In this document: positions 49,842 through 61,218 of the stretch, piece by piece
Layout of the letters: each line of letters starts with the position of its first letter
Position numbering within the stretch: the stretch's first letter is position 1
Source: a bacterium BMS3Abin02
Lineage (GTDB): Bacteria; Actinomycetota; Acidimicrobiia; Spongiisociales; UBA4744
Assembly (NCBI GenBank): GCA_002897675.1
Contig: BDSU01000037.1
Coordinates: 89,608 to 153,607, forward strand
Direction: 5' to 3'
Length of the DNA stretch: 64,000 bases
The notes under the pieces: generated by a model
What the model saw: only the letters and a program-made list of their open reading frames with translations
Databases searched by the model: none
Told to the model about the DNA's origin: nothing
Program-made: the position numbers and the translations under genes

Positions 49842-50968
49842 GAACGCAGCACCTCCACCGCAGCTCCGCACTCTTCGACGGTCGGAACGAGTGCAAGTCG
49901 GATGTAGCCCTCACCACCGGCCCCAAACGCTCTTCCGGGTGAAACGACGACGCCGTACTCCAGTAGCCGCTTCGCGACAGCCGCATCGTCGCCCACTTCC
50001 ACCCACAGATAGAGGGCTCCCTCCGAGGCGGCAACCCTGTATCCGAAATCCTCGAAGGCCTTCCTCAGCACGGCCCGCTTCTCACTGAACACTGCCCTGC
50101 GCACCGCAACGTGCGCGTCGTCGGACCATGCGGCGATTGCAGCCACCTGAACGAACTCCGGCGCCGCGGTGCCGGTCGACGAGCGAAGTTTGCGAAGCAC
50201 GCCGATCGCGTCGACGTCTCCGATGATCGCCGCGCTGCGGTAGCCGGTCATCCCCGACCGTTTGGAGAGGCTCAGGTACACGAGGAGCCCGCTGAGGTCC
50301 TCATCCGCGACCTGCAGCATCGAAGGCGGCGGTTCGAACTCGTAGACGTCCGCATAGCACTCGTCCGAGCAGATCAGCGTGTCGGTCGCCCTGGCCCTGT
50401 CGTGGATCGCGGCGAGTTCATCGAGGGTCGCGACGGCGCCGGTCGGGTTGTGCGGATAGTTGACCCACAGCATCGATGCCTTGGCCCACGCGTCGTCGTC
50501 GATCTGGCCGGGTCTGAGCACGAAGCTCCCGTCGAGTCGGATCGGCATGGGAATCGCTCCTGCGAGCAAAGCGCCGCGTTCATACGCCGGGTACGCGGGG
50601 GTCGGCCAGATGACCCCGTCGCCGGAATCCCGGTTCACGAAGGCAAGCGGCGTCGAGAAGATCGCCTCTTTCGAACCGGCCGTGGCGAGCACCTGTGTCG
50701 CCGGATCCACAGTCACGCCGAAACGCCGGCGCACGTACGCCGCGACCGCCGTTCTCAGTTCCGGCAGGCCTGTCGTCGTCGGGTATTGGGAAACCTCGGG
50801 GACGGCTGCTTTCAGTGCCGCCGGGATGAACGATGGCGTCGGCTCTCGCGGGTCTCCAAGTGAGAAGTCGATCAGGGTTTCCCCTGCGGCGCGCATGGCC
50901 CTGGCCATCTTCTGCAGCGGTTCCATCGGGTACGTTCCGAGCGACGTGAGAACGGGATTGACATGCAT
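49823..50968 (-). CDS. dapC: Succinyldiaminopimelate transaminase
   Basis: 381 residues from an ATG at 50968. PLP fold type I: FSLGDPREPTPSFIP, ATAGSKEAIFSTPLAF, WVNYPHNPTGAVAT (Asn), ICSDECYADVYE (Asp/Tyr), and YLSLSKRSGMTGYRSA with the PLP Lys. Moves the amino group from glutamate to make N-succinyl-DAP. Together with dapD and dapE it forms the succinylase pathway in one operon. Confidence 0.93.
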   Translation of the reverse strand: MHVNPVLTSLGTYPMEPLQKMARAMRAAGETLIDFSLGDPREPTPSFIPAALKAAVPEVSQYPTTTGLPELRTAVAAYVRRRFGVTVDPATQVLATAGSKEAIFSTPLAFVNRDSGDGVIWPTPAYPAYERGALLAGAIPMPIRLDGSFVLRPGQIDDDAWAKASMLWVNYPHNPTGAVATLDELAAIHDRARATDTLICSDECYADVYEFEPPPSMLQVADEDLSGLLVYLSLSKRSGMTGYRSAAIIGDVDAIGVLRKLRSSTGTAAPEFVQVAAIAAWSDDAHVAVRRAVFSEKRAVLRKAFEDFGYRVAASEGALYLWVEVGDDAAVAKRLLEYGVVVSPGRAFGAGGEGYIRLALVPTVEECGAAVEVLRSCLTGN

Positions 50969-51000
50969 ACCGGAACGGTAGTCGGCCATCCCGGTCACGC

Positions 51001-53016
<2,016 letters not shown>

Positions 53017-54075
53017 TCATTCTCGCAGCGTTTCCGTGATCGTCCCTCCTCCCAGCACCTGCTCACCTTCGTAGAGGGCCGCCGTCTGTCCCGCAGCGAC
53101 GCCGTCCCGAGGTTCGGAGAACCACACCGTGCGCGCATCGTCTTCGAGAATGGCCGGAAGGGGTTCCCCGTGGGCACGGATCTGCACGTGTGTCGGCCCA
53201 GGCGCCGGCGGGCGGCCCGCCACCCATGACGGATGGCCCAACCGCATGCCGGTGAATGGTGCGGCCCCGCGACGACCGATGACGACGGTCGCGCAAGAGG
53301 GCCGGATCTCCTGCACGTATCTCGGTTCACCGAACGCGACGCCGAGACCCTTGCGCTGACCGATCGTGAAGTCCACCACCCCGTCATGGCTGCCTACGAC
53401 GGAACCGTCCTCGTCGAGAATCGGTCCCGGCCGAACGGCGACCGGCACCTCGCGGCGGAGAAACGTCCGATAGTCGTCGCCGACGAAGCAGATGTCCTGG
53501 CTGTCGGGCTTGTCTGCGGTTCGAAGCCCGAGGGCCGCGGCGATCTCGCGAACCTCCTCCTTGCGGCGACTCCCGACGGGGAAGCGAAGCATCCGTAGTT
53601 GCTCCTGGCCGAGCATGGACACAACATAGGACTGGTCCTTGTTGCGATCGGTCCCGCGCAAGAGACGAAACTCGCCGTCGTCCCGTACGACGCGCGCGTA
53701 GTGGCCGGTGACGACCAGGTCACAGTCGAGATCGCGAGCCCACCGCAGCAGATGATCGAACTTGACGACCCGGTTGCATTCGATACATGGGTTGGGGGTT
53801 CGTCCCTGCAGATAGTCGGAGATGAACGGATCGACGATGCCGGCGCGAAACTCCTCGGTGGCGTCGAGGACGTAGTAGGCGATCCCGATCCTGGCGGCAA
53901 CCCTGCGCGCATCCTCGGAGTCCGAGAGCGTGCAGCACCCTCTGGTCGGCAGCGCACCGTCCGGACCCTCCCAGAGCTTGAGGGTCGCCCCGATCACGTC
54001 ATGTCCTTCTTCGACCATGAGTGCTGCAGCCACGGAGGAGTCGACACCTCCGCTCATCGCGGCGAGCACTCTCAT
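53017..54075 (-). CDS. mnmA: tRNA-specific 2-thiouridylase
   Basis: 352 residues. PP-loop AMSGGVDSSVAAAL, catalytic Cys in NPCIECNRVVKFD, second Cys in SQDICFVGDDYRTFL, and RKGLGVAFGEPRYVQEI. Makes the s2U34 modification in tRNA-Glu/Gln/Lys using sulfur from a cysteine desulfurase. That enzyme is encoded directly upstream, overlapping by four bases. Confidence 0.96.
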   Translation of the reverse strand: MRVLAAMSGGVDSSVAAALMVEEGHDVIGATLKLWEGPDGALPTRGCCTLSDSEDARRVAARIGIAYYVLDATEEFRAGIVDPFISDYLQGRTPNPCIECNRVVKFDHLLRWARDLDCDLVVTGHYARVVRDDGEFRLLRGTDRNKDQSYVVSMLGQEQLRMLRFPVGSRRKEEVREIAAALGLRTADKPDSQDICFVGDDYRTFLRREVPVAVRPGPILDEDGSVVGSHDGVVDFTIGQRKGLGVAFGEPRYVQEIRPSCATVVIGRRGAAPFTGMRLGHPSWVAGRPPAPGPTHVQIRAHGEPLPAILEDDARTVWFSEPRDGVAAGQTAALYEGEQVLGGGTITETLRE

Positions 54076-55190
54076 CCCAGCCCCTCGATCGCCGCGAGAA
54101 CCGCTGCCGCAGCCGCGTCACCGTCGTCCGGGGTGGTCGTCCATCCGAAACTGAACCGCAGACACTCCCTCGCCCGGGTGCCGGCGAACCCCATTGCCTT
54201 CAACACGTGGCTCACGTCGGCAGCCCCGCTCTGACACGCGGAGCCTGCCGAGGCGGCGACGCCCTCCCGATCGAGGCGGATCAGGACGGTGTCGTTGCGC
54301 ACACCCGGGATCCGAATGTGCGAGTGCTGGATCAGCCGCCCATCCAGGGGCGCGTTGATTTCGAGGCCTTCGATGGCGTCGATCAGTCGCGTTTCGAAGC
54401 GTTGACGGGCCTCGCCGACGTCCGCCCGGAATCGCTCCCTGTCGGCGGCTGCAGCCTCCATCGCGGCGGCCATTCCGGCGATTCCCACCACGTTCTGCGT
54501 TCCCGATCGCAGGCCCGCCTCCTGTCCGCCGCCGTGTATCAGCGGTTCCAGTTCGGTGCCGCCGCGCACGTACAGCAATCCGACACCCTTCGGACCGCCG
54601 AACTTGTGTGCCGCCAGGGTCAGGAGGTCGACGCCCAGCGTGTCGACGTCGACGGGCTCGGATGCGAAGATCTGCACTGCGTCCGTGTGCACGATCGCGC
54701 CGGGGGACACGCTCTTGACTGCTTCGACGATGTCGCCGATCGGTTCGACGACTCCCGTCTCGTTGTTTGCAGCCATGATCGAGACGACCGACGGGCCTGG
54801 TGCCGTCTCTGCCGCCACCCGTTCTGGATCGACTCTCCCCAGTCGGTCCACCCCGATCACCTCGACTCGATGACCGGTTCGGCGCAGAAAGGCTGCGCTC
54901 TCGAGCACGGCGTCATGCTCGACGGCAGAGGTCACCACCGACGCATTCGCGGCGACTGCAGAGCCGACGACGGCGAGGTTGTCCGCCTCGGTCCCGCCGC
55001 CGGTGAAGACGATCTCGCCCGGTCGCGCCCCGATCAGTCCCGCTGCTCGTTCTCTGGCGTCCTCGAGGAGGTCTTTGGCCTTGCGCGCGACTCCGTGGAT
55101 CCCCGACGGGTTGCCGAAACCGATGGAGCGCATCACCGCGAGCGCCTCGGGTCGAGGCGGCGTCGTTGCAGCATGGTCCAGATAGAGCAT
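54072..55190 (-). CDS. iscS: Cysteine desulfurase (IscS/NifS type)
   Basis: 372 residues. YLDHAATTPPRPEAL start, GSAVAANASVVTSAVEHDAVLE, IVHTDAVQIFAS, PLP Lys in LTLAAHKFGGPKGVGLLYV, and the short active-site Cys loop GSACQSGAADVSHVL. Supplies sulfur for MnmA. No iscU-type scaffold nearby, but an Nfu-like protein lies at 58 kb. Confidence 0.94.
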   Translation of the reverse strand: MLYLDHAATTPPRPEALAVMRSIGFGNPSGIHGVARKAKDLLEDARERAAGLIGARPGEIVFTGGGTEADNLAVVGSAVAANASVVTSAVEHDAVLESAAFLRRTGHRVEVIGVDRLGRVDPERVAAETAPGPSVVSIMAANNETGVVEPIGDIVEAVKSVSPGAIVHTDAVQIFASEPVDVDTLGVDLLTLAAHKFGGPKGVGLLYVRGGTELEPLIHGGGQEAGLRSGTQNVVGIAGMAAAMEAAAADRERFRADVGEARQRFETRLIDAIEGLEINAPLDGRLIQHSHIRIPGVRNDTVLIRLDREGVAASAGSACQSGAADVSHVLKAMGFAGTRARECLRFSFGWTTTPDDGDAAAAAVLAAIEGLG

Positions 55191-55384
55191 TCCGAGATTG
55201 TCCCACGATTCGCCGGTTCTCGTGGTGTGTCGCTCAATCAGTGTCAGGGTATCTCCGAGGACTCGGCGTCATCTGGCAAGGACACAGACCGAAGACGCAC
55301 CCTCTGCGGTGCTTCAAGGACTGAGGACGCAGCCAGGGACGTCGAGACCCGGAGAGACCCGACAATCATTTGGGCGACGGACCA

Positions 55385-56095
55385 CTAGAGACCGTGTTTG
55401 AAGATGTCGGTGCCTGTCCGCTCGTCGCCGGGTACCCGCGACATGGCCGCCCAGATGGCGATGATGGCGTTCCCGACCTGCTCGAGATCGAACGCTTCGG
55501 GGTCGATCCCACGCTGCAGACTGGCCCCTTCGACCAGCGCGATCATCATCGACGCAGCCAGGTCGTTGGTGAACGGCGGACGCAACTCGCGTCCCGCCTC
55601 TGCGAGAAAGCCCTGGAGGAGCATCTGCAGCCCCTCGCGTGTCTCCTGATAACCGACGCGGAGGTCATCGAGCACCTCTTTGCGGTTCTTCGCAAGCGCC
55701 CACAGATAGAGCTGTATCGCGAATGCCGGATCGTGCGTCGTCGCCTCGATCGTCCGCTTGATCGTCTCGATGGCCATCTGAGAAGGGCCAAGCGAATCGA
55801 TCTTCGCGAAAAGTTCCGCGACGTTCGCCATCGCCTCTGATCGAGAAACGGACAACGCGTACTCGAGGAAGTCGGCCATGAAGGCTTCCCTGTCGAGCCA
55901 ACGGTTGTAGAACGCACCGGTCGTCAACCCGGCGTGGCGCGAGATCCGGGCGGCGGTGAGCTGATCGAAGACGCGCGGGCTCGTCTTCGTTGCTCGACCG
56001 TCCTCATCGCCCGAGAATGACGTAATGACCAGGTCCCAGGCAGCAGCGAGGAGCCGCTCCTTGGAATCGGTGTCTTCGTTCAGCATGAGGCTCAT
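55385..56095 (-). CDS. TetR-family transcriptional regulator
   Basis: 236 residues. N-terminal helix-turn-helix ARISRHAGLTTGAFYNRWLDREAFMADFL, with the family's TTGAFYxxW. The large C-terminal ligand domain has no obvious relatives here. It is single, flanked by a cysteine desulfurase and an enoyl-CoA hydratase, which makes control of fatty-acid genes possible. The upstream stretch (about 55200-55384) has no gene. Confidence 0.9.
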   Translation of the reverse strand: MSLMLNEDTDSKERLLAAAWDLVITSFSGDEDGRATKTSPRVFDQLTAARISRHAGLTTGAFYNRWLDREAFMADFLEYALSVSRSEAMANVAELFAKIDSLGPSQMAIETIKRTIEATTHDPAFAIQLYLWALAKNRKEVLDDLRVGYQETREGLQMLLQGFLAEAGRELRPPFTNDLAASMMIALVEGASLQRGIDPEAFDLEQVGNAIIAIWAAMSRVPGDERTGTDIFKHGL

Positions 56096-56187
56096 CCTAC
56101 CGGAAACACGCTTGAGGTGAGCTGTTGTATTTGCTACTATCGCTGCCTGCGAAGATAAGTTGGGTTACCCGGACCAGGGACCGGGGA

Positions 56188-56215
56188 CCGCGACGGCCCC
56201 CGGGGGCCGTCGCGG
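56188..56215. terminator. 28-base palindrome downstream of the enoyl-CoA hydratase
   Basis: CCGCGACGGCCCCC is followed directly by its complement GGGGGCCGTCGCGG, a 14-base perfect stem without loop. It lies 27 bases beyond the hydratase stop and probably ends that operon. No T tract. Confidence 0.55.
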
Positions 56216-56241
56216 CGCGTCAGATGGCCTCGGAACGTGCC

Positions 56242-57018
56242 TCACTCACCCGTGAACGTCGCCGGTCGCTTGGCCAGGAAGGCCTGCACTCCTTCGCGGG
56301 CATCTGCGCTCCGGAAGGCTTCGACGAAGCCCTCTCGCTCGACGGCGAGTCCTTCCTCGAGAGGAAGCCGCAGGCCCTCGTCGAGCGCTCTCTTCGCGGC
56401 GCCGTAGGCGACGGTCGGGCCGTTCGCCCACGTGTGGGCATCTTCGAGTGCGGCCTCCAGTACGTCGTCGACGACGCGATCGGCGATCCCGAGGTCGAGC
56501 GCCTCATCAGCGGGCACGTGCCGACCGCTGAAAATCAACTCCTTGGCCTTGTGTTGGCCGATCAGGCGGGCGAGCCGTTGCGTCCCACCGGCACCGGGGA
56601 TGATGCCCAGCAGGATCTCGGGCTGGCCGACCCGTGCGTCGGTCGAGAGATAACGAAAGTCCGCTCCCATCGCGAGTTCGAGGCCTCCCCCGAGCGCGAA
56701 GCCGCGGACGGCCGCGATCGTCGGCTTTGCGAGCCGCTCGAGTGTCAGAACGGCGCCACCGAGGTCGGAGGCCAACCTGTCTTCTTCACCCGCCTCGAAC
56801 GCGGCCTGGAACTCCTTGATGTCGGCGCCGGCGGCGAAATGCGGCTCCCCGGTGATGACGACGGCCCGAATCGAAGGCACCGCGGCGGCTGCGAACGCCT
56901 CCGACAACTCTGCGGCAAGGGCCATGGACAGTGCGTTCACGGGCGGACGATTCAGCCGGATCAGGGCCACGGGACCATCGGTGGTGTACTCGACGAACTG
57001 CACGGAAGTCTCCTCCAA
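56242..57018 (-). CDS. Enoyl-CoA hydratase/isomerase
   Basis: 258 residues, crotonase fold. FAAGADIKEF, RGFALGGGLELAMGADFRY (oxyanion hole) and GQPEILLGIIPGAGGTQRLARLIG with the catalytic Glu, then a second Glu in HVPADEALDLG. Hydrates 2-enoyl-CoA in beta-oxidation or a related path. Upstream MeaB hints at methylmalonyl/propionyl-CoA metabolism. Confidence 0.95.
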   Translation of the reverse strand: MEETSVQFVEYTTDGPVALIRLNRPPVNALSMALAAELSEAFAAAAVPSIRAVVITGEPHFAAGADIKEFQAAFEAGEEDRLASDLGGAVLTLERLAKPTIAAVRGFALGGGLELAMGADFRYLSTDARVGQPEILLGIIPGAGGTQRLARLIGQHKAKELIFSGRHVPADEALDLGIADRVVDDVLEAALEDAHTWANGPTVAYGAAKRALDEGLRLPLEEGLAVEREGFVEAFRSADAREGVQAFLAKRPATFTGE

Positions 57019-57066
57019 CGACGTTGCTCCGAGCGTAGTGCGCGCGAGACCGACGGTAGCTGCCGT

Positions 57067-57996
57067 TTACTCGCCCAGCATCTCCCTGGCGGCGGTCCAC
57101 GGATCCACCTCGCGCCGGATCACCTCTGCCGCGATCCTCGAGAAACGGCCGTCTCCTGCTTCCACCTCTGCCCTGCGCGTCAACTCGGACGCGAGTGCCC
57201 GCCTCAGCTCCCCGGTGAGTCTGGCTGCGCGGCGTTCCGACAGGTCGCCATTCTCTTCGAGGAAGGCTCGATGCTTTCGCACGGCATCCCAGACGGCATC
57301 GATTCCCTCCCCCGTCGTGGCCACGGTCGGCAGCACGGGCGGACGCCACCGCCGTTCCCCTCCGAGGTCGAGCATCTGGTTGAGATCTCGAATCGTTTCG
57401 GAGACACCGGGGCGATCTGCCTTGTTGACGACGAAGAGGTCGCCGATCTCCAGCAGACCGGCTTTGTTGGCCTGGATGCTGTCCCCCCAACCCGGGTTGA
57501 GAACGACGATCGTCGTATCCGCGCTCTCCACGATCTCGACCTCTGCCTGCCCGACGCCGACGGTCTCGACGAATATGTACGGGAATCCGATGGCGTCGAG
57601 CACCAGGATTCCCTTCGGAGTGGCTTCCGACACCCCACCGAGATGCCCGCGACTGCCCATCGATCGGATGTACACGCCCGCGTCGGAGGCATGCTCCTGC
57701 ATCCGGATCCTGTCGCCCAGTATCGCCCCCCCGGTGAACGGGCTCGATGGATCGACCGCCACGACGGCCACCTGATGGCCTTCGTTGCGGACGCGGTCGA
57801 TCAGCATCGACGTGAGCGTCGACTTGCCTGCACCCGGAGCGCCGGTGAGCCCGAGAACGTACGCATTCCCCGACCGGGGGAACAGTTCGGCGAGCACCTG
57901 TGCCGCGTCGGGACGATCGTCCTCGACGAGGCTGATCAGGCGGGCGAGGGAACGTCGATCACCTTCGAGTGCGGCAACGACGAGAGCATGGGGCAT
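57067..57996 (-). CDS. meaB: MeaB/ArgK-type GTPase (methylmalonyl-CoA mutase chaperone)
   Basis: 309 residues. Walker A GAPGAGKSTLTS, switch region VDPSSPFTGGAILGDRIRMQEH, IRSMGSRGHLGGVS, FVETVGVGQAEVEI and VNKADRPG. Protects or reloads the B12-dependent mutase. The mutase genes are not in this window. About 50 bases upstream of the hydratase gene, same direction. Confidence 0.95.
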   Translation of the reverse strand: MPHALVVAALEGDRRSLARLISLVEDDRPDAAQVLAELFPRSGNAYVLGLTGAPGAGKSTLTSMLIDRVRNEGHQVAVVAVDPSSPFTGGAILGDRIRMQEHASDAGVYIRSMGSRGHLGGVSEATPKGILVLDAIGFPYIFVETVGVGQAEVEIVESADTTIVVLNPGWGDSIQANKAGLLEIGDLFVVNKADRPGVSETIRDLNQMLDLGGERRWRPPVLPTVATTGEGIDAVWDAVRKHRAFLEENGDLSERRAARLTGELRRALASELTRRAEVEAGDGRFSRIAAEVIRREVDPWTAAREMLGE

Positions 57997-58043
57997 ACGC
58001 AGGAGTCTGGATTCTCCCAGGGCTCAACGCAAGTCATCGCCCA

Positions 58044-58298
58044 TCAGATGGCGTTGACCTCTTCCACGCCGGGCACTCGATCGGTCAGGATTCGCTCGAT
58101 GCCCGCCTTCAAGGTCATGGTCGACAGCGGGCACCCGCCACATGCCCCGACGAGCTGCAGGTTGACGGTGCCGTCTTCGACGCCGAGCAGAATCAGGTCG
58201 CCGCCATCGGCCTGGAGGGCGGGACGAATGTACTCGAGTGTCTCATGCAACGTCTCGAGATCGATCTCGGTGTTCGTCGCTGTTTCGTGCACGGTCAT
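58044..58298 (-). CDS. NifU C-terminal-domain (Nfu) Fe-S carrier
   Basis: 84 residues. YIRPALQADGGDLILLGVEDG and CGGCPLSTMTLKAGIERIL show the Nfu fold with the CxxC pair that holds a 4Fe-4S cluster. It delivers clusters to target proteins. The stop lies just upstream of the MeaB gene. Confidence 0.94.
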   Translation of the reverse strand: MTVHETATNTEIDLETLHETLEYIRPALQADGGDLILLGVEDGTVNLQLVGACGGCPLSTMTLKAGIERILTDRVPGVEEVNAI

Positions 58299-58353
58299 GT
58301 GGACAGCAGTGTACCGGCACCGAAGACGTACGAATCTGCGATTGTGCGCGGCG

Positions 58354-59931
58354 TCACCCTACGAGCACCGCGGTCAGAAACACGCTCGCGGAGCCTTCGG
58401 CGTTGCGGGCCTCGATCATCAATCGGTAGGGACCGGGCGGGGCGGTCGCTCCCGCGACGGTGCCATCCCAGATCAGCGACACCCGCCCCGCTTCACGGGC
58501 CTTCCAGGGAGTTTCGGCGACGACCTGCGCTCCCCGGAAGACGACGAGACGCACGCGAGCCGGGGCGGTGACGGTCACCGACACGAGCAGAGATCTCCCC
58601 GAGGTGCCGGTGATCATCTCCGGAACGTCGCCGACCGTCGGTGGCAGACCGAAACCCTCCGGCGGGATCAACATGACGCCGCCCCCGTACGCAAACCCCC
58701 AGGAGCCGATTGCGTCGACGGCGATCGTCTGTCCGTCGACGACGACGCTCACCGGCCCATCCGCCGAGATCCGCAGCGTCTTCTCTTTCCAGTCCAGACC
58801 GACGGTGATCGTCTCCGGCAGGATGCCGTCCCCCGGTTCAGGGACAAGGCCGCTGTAGTAGTGCGAGAGAATCTGACCGTAGTCGCTGCCTGCTTCGGCC
58901 ATCGCCTTGGCCCCGTACTGGCTCATACCCACCATGTGGCCCCATCCGCGTCCCTCGAACTCGTAGACCGCATACACGTCGATATATCCCGAGCGGAACG
59001 AGTCGGGGAAATGCCACTGCTTGTCCACATCGAACGTCGGAGACAGCACCGTCTGCGGGTATCGGCCGCCGTCGGGACGATAGGCGGGGAAGGCCTCCGG
59101 GTGGGCCTTCGGCCCCCATCGGTTCATCGCACCGCGAAACTCGGTGGCCGTCAACCGGATCGTCTCTCCGGCGCTGCGAATCTCCACCGTCCACGGTCCG
59201 TCACCGTCTTCGGTCTCGGTCACCTCGACGTCGCGCAGTGGCCCATCGACGAGACCGGCGCTTTCCAGGACATCTTCGAGGACGCTGCCGCGCACTTCGT
59301 ACCGCCATTCGGCGAACGCGGACTGCTCTCCCGGCGACGGAACCGCCCGGAGGTAGGGGATCGGCGACCGCCCCGCGTAGACGTCTTCGTAGTTCCTGGT
59401 TCTGCCCCCGGTCGTCGAGCTGTACATCGCAAGGGCCGGCCTGCCTCCATATAGAAGCAGCTCGCCGCTCGTCGACTCGACGGCAGCTTTCCAGCGCTTC
59501 CCCGAAGCCGAAGCGACCTGGTCGAGCCCCCCGTACACCTGACATGCCGAGGATGCGCAGATGTCGAACCCGTAGGTCTTCCCGGCACCGGCCCGACCCC
59601 TCCCCAGCGTCCAGGCCAGGTACGTGCGGGCAGCGACCGCCTGGGCCTGCAGTGCTGCTTCAGGCCACGAGAACGGCACTTCCTGGATCCCGAGCAGATA
59701 GTCGTCGACACCCACGTGGTCGAGCAGAACGAGGCCGTCAGAAGCCGACGTCACCTCGAGAGAGCCTGCATAGTGGCGGCCCGCCCACGAGAGCGTCACG
59801 CCGTCGTCCGGCACGATCGTCACCGAACGGTACGGACCGCTGGTCGTGTCCTCCTGAGCCGCGGCCGTCTCAAACGGTGCCACCGTCACCGCGACGAGCA
59901 GCAGCGCCGATGCGATCGAGACGCTACGCAC
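58354..59931 (-). CDS. SpoIID/LytB-domain secreted protein
   Basis: 525 residues from a GTG that overlaps the murA stop by eight bases. Signal peptide (SIASALLLVAVTVAPF). SpoIID/LytB domain at about 60-350: LGIQEVPFSWPEAALQAQAVAARTYLAW, Cys pair near DICASSACQVYGG, VESTSGELLLY, MYSSTTGGRTRNYEDV, RGWGHMVGMSQYGAKAMAEAG. Related proteins cut denuded glycan or modify the wall. The C-terminal part is a strand-rich domain. Next to murA, in keeping with wall metabolism. Confidence 0.9.
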   Translation of the reverse strand: MRSVSIASALLLVAVTVAPFETAAAQEDTTSGPYRSVTIVPDDGVTLSWAGRHYAGSLEVTSASDGLVLLDHVGVDDYLLGIQEVPFSWPEAALQAQAVAARTYLAWTLGRGRAGAGKTYGFDICASSACQVYGGLDQVASASGKRWKAAVESTSGELLLYGGRPALAMYSSTTGGRTRNYEDVYAGRSPIPYLRAVPSPGEQSAFAEWRYEVRGSVLEDVLESAGLVDGPLRDVEVTETEDGDGPWTVEIRSAGETIRLTATEFRGAMNRWGPKAHPEAFPAYRPDGGRYPQTVLSPTFDVDKQWHFPDSFRSGYIDVYAVYEFEGRGWGHMVGMSQYGAKAMAEAGSDYGQILSHYYSGLVPEPGDGILPETITVGLDWKEKTLRISADGPVSVVVDGQTIAVDAIGSWGFAYGGGVMLIPPEGFGLPPTVGDVPEMITGTSGRSLLVSVTVTAPARVRLVVFRGAQVVAETPWKAREAGRVSLIWDGTVAGATAPPGPYRLMIEARNAEGSASVFLTAVLVG

Positions 59932-61174
59932 GATGAATATCGGCCCCGAGTCCTGCAAGCTCCTCGACGAAACCTTCGTATCCGCGATCGATGTGGAACA
60001 CGTCGCCGATCGTCGTCTGCCCATCGGCTCGAAGTCCTGCGAGTACGAGCGCGGCTCCGGCGCGGATGTCGGGAGCGATGACGGGACAGCCGGAGAGTCG
60101 ATCGACGCCTCGAACCACGGCATGTTGCCATTCGACGGTGATGTCGGCACCCATACGCATGAGCTCGCCGACGTAGCGGAACCGCGCGTCGTAGAGGTTC
60201 TCGGTCACGACCGAACTGCCCTTGGCGATGCTCAGCAGCGCGACCATCTGCGGCTGCATGTCCGTATGGAATCCGGGGAACGGAAGCGTCGCGAAATCGA
60301 CGGCTCGAGGACGCTCCGGTCCCACGACCCGAATCCAATCGTCGCCCATCGTGATGTCACAACCTGCGGTGTCGAGCTTGCGCAGCTCCATCCGCAGGTG
60401 CTCAGGTATGCAGCCCTCGACGCGTACGTCCCCGCCGGTGATCGCCCCGGCCACAGCGTACGTTCCCGCCGCGATCCGGTCCGGGATCACATCATGGCTC
60501 ACCGGGTGCAGTTCCTGGACACCCTTGATCCGTAGGGTGGATGTCCCTGCTCCCTCGATCATCGCGCCCATCTCGGTCAACTGTGCGCAGAGGTCCCGAA
60601 TCTCCGGTTCACGGGCGGCGTTGCGGATCACGGTCTCGCCATCTGCCAGTACCGCCGCGAGCAGCAGGTTCTCCGACGCCCCGACGCTCGGGAACTCGAG
60701 GCCGATCTCGGCTCCTCGGAGCCGTCCCGCCACGCTCGCTTCGAGCACTCCATGCTCGAGTTCGAAGCACGCACCCATCTTCTCGAGTCCCGAAAGGTGC
60801 ATGTCGATCGGTCGCGCTCCGAGATCGTCTCCACCGGGGAACGCCACGCACGCCCGGCCACTCCTCGCGAGCAGAGGGCCCATGACGACGATCGAAGCTC
60901 GCATCTTCCGGACGAGGTCCAAAGGTGCCTCCGGCACGAGCTGCTCCGTGGTGTCCATCGTGAGTGTCCGATCCCCGAACGTGCAGGAAACGCCGATGTG
61001 TTCGAGCACATCTGCCATCAGTTCGACGTCGGCGATCTTCGGCACGTTCACCAGCTCGTGCCTCCCGGGTGCGAGGACCGCCGAAACCATCTCTTTGAGG
61101 ATGGCGTTCTTCGCTCCGTGAACATTCACGGTTCCGTGAAGGGGAACGCCGCCGGTGACAGTGATAAGGTCCAT
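59924..61174 (-). CDS. murA: UDP-N-acetylglucosamine enolpyruvyl transferase, Asp-type active site
   Basis: 416 residues from the ATG at 61174. NVHGAKNAILKEM start, GDRTLTMDTTEQLVP, KMRASIVVMGPLLARSGRACVAFPGG, then DDLGARPIDMHL. The catalytic residue is normally Cys in PGGCxIGARP; here Asp116 stands at that place (PGGDDLGARP). This Cys-to-Asp form is natural in Mycobacterium tuberculosis and Chlamydia and makes the enzyme insensitive to fosfomycin. Makes the first committed peptidoglycan precursor. Confidence 0.95.
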   Translation of the reverse strand: MDLITVTGGVPLHGTVNVHGAKNAILKEMVSAVLAPGRHELVNVPKIADVELMADVLEHIGVSCTFGDRTLTMDTTEQLVPEAPLDLVRKMRASIVVMGPLLARSGRACVAFPGGDDLGARPIDMHLSGLEKMGACFELEHGVLEASVAGRLRGAEIGLEFPSVGASENLLLAAVLADGETVIRNAAREPEIRDLCAQLTEMGAMIEGAGTSTLRIKGVQELHPVSHDVIPDRIAAGTYAVAGAITGGDVRVEGCIPEHLRMELRKLDTAGCDITMGDDWIRVVGPERPRAVDFATLPFPGFHTDMQPQMVALLSIAKGSSVVTENLYDARFRYVGELMRMGADITVEWQHAVVRGVDRLSGCPVIAPDIRAGAALVLAGLRADGQTTIGDVFHIDRGYEGFVEELAGLGADIHRA

Positions 61175-61218
61175 CGCCTGCATTGTACGGGTAGCCTTGG
61201 TCTGAACCGGAGGAATCA

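Noticed and set aside
56125..59454. A very long open frame (1109 codons) on the plus strand
   Set aside because: It runs antisense to the enoyl-CoA hydratase, MeaB, Nfu and SpoIID genes, which all have clear motifs. GC-rich third positions commonly keep the antisense frame open.
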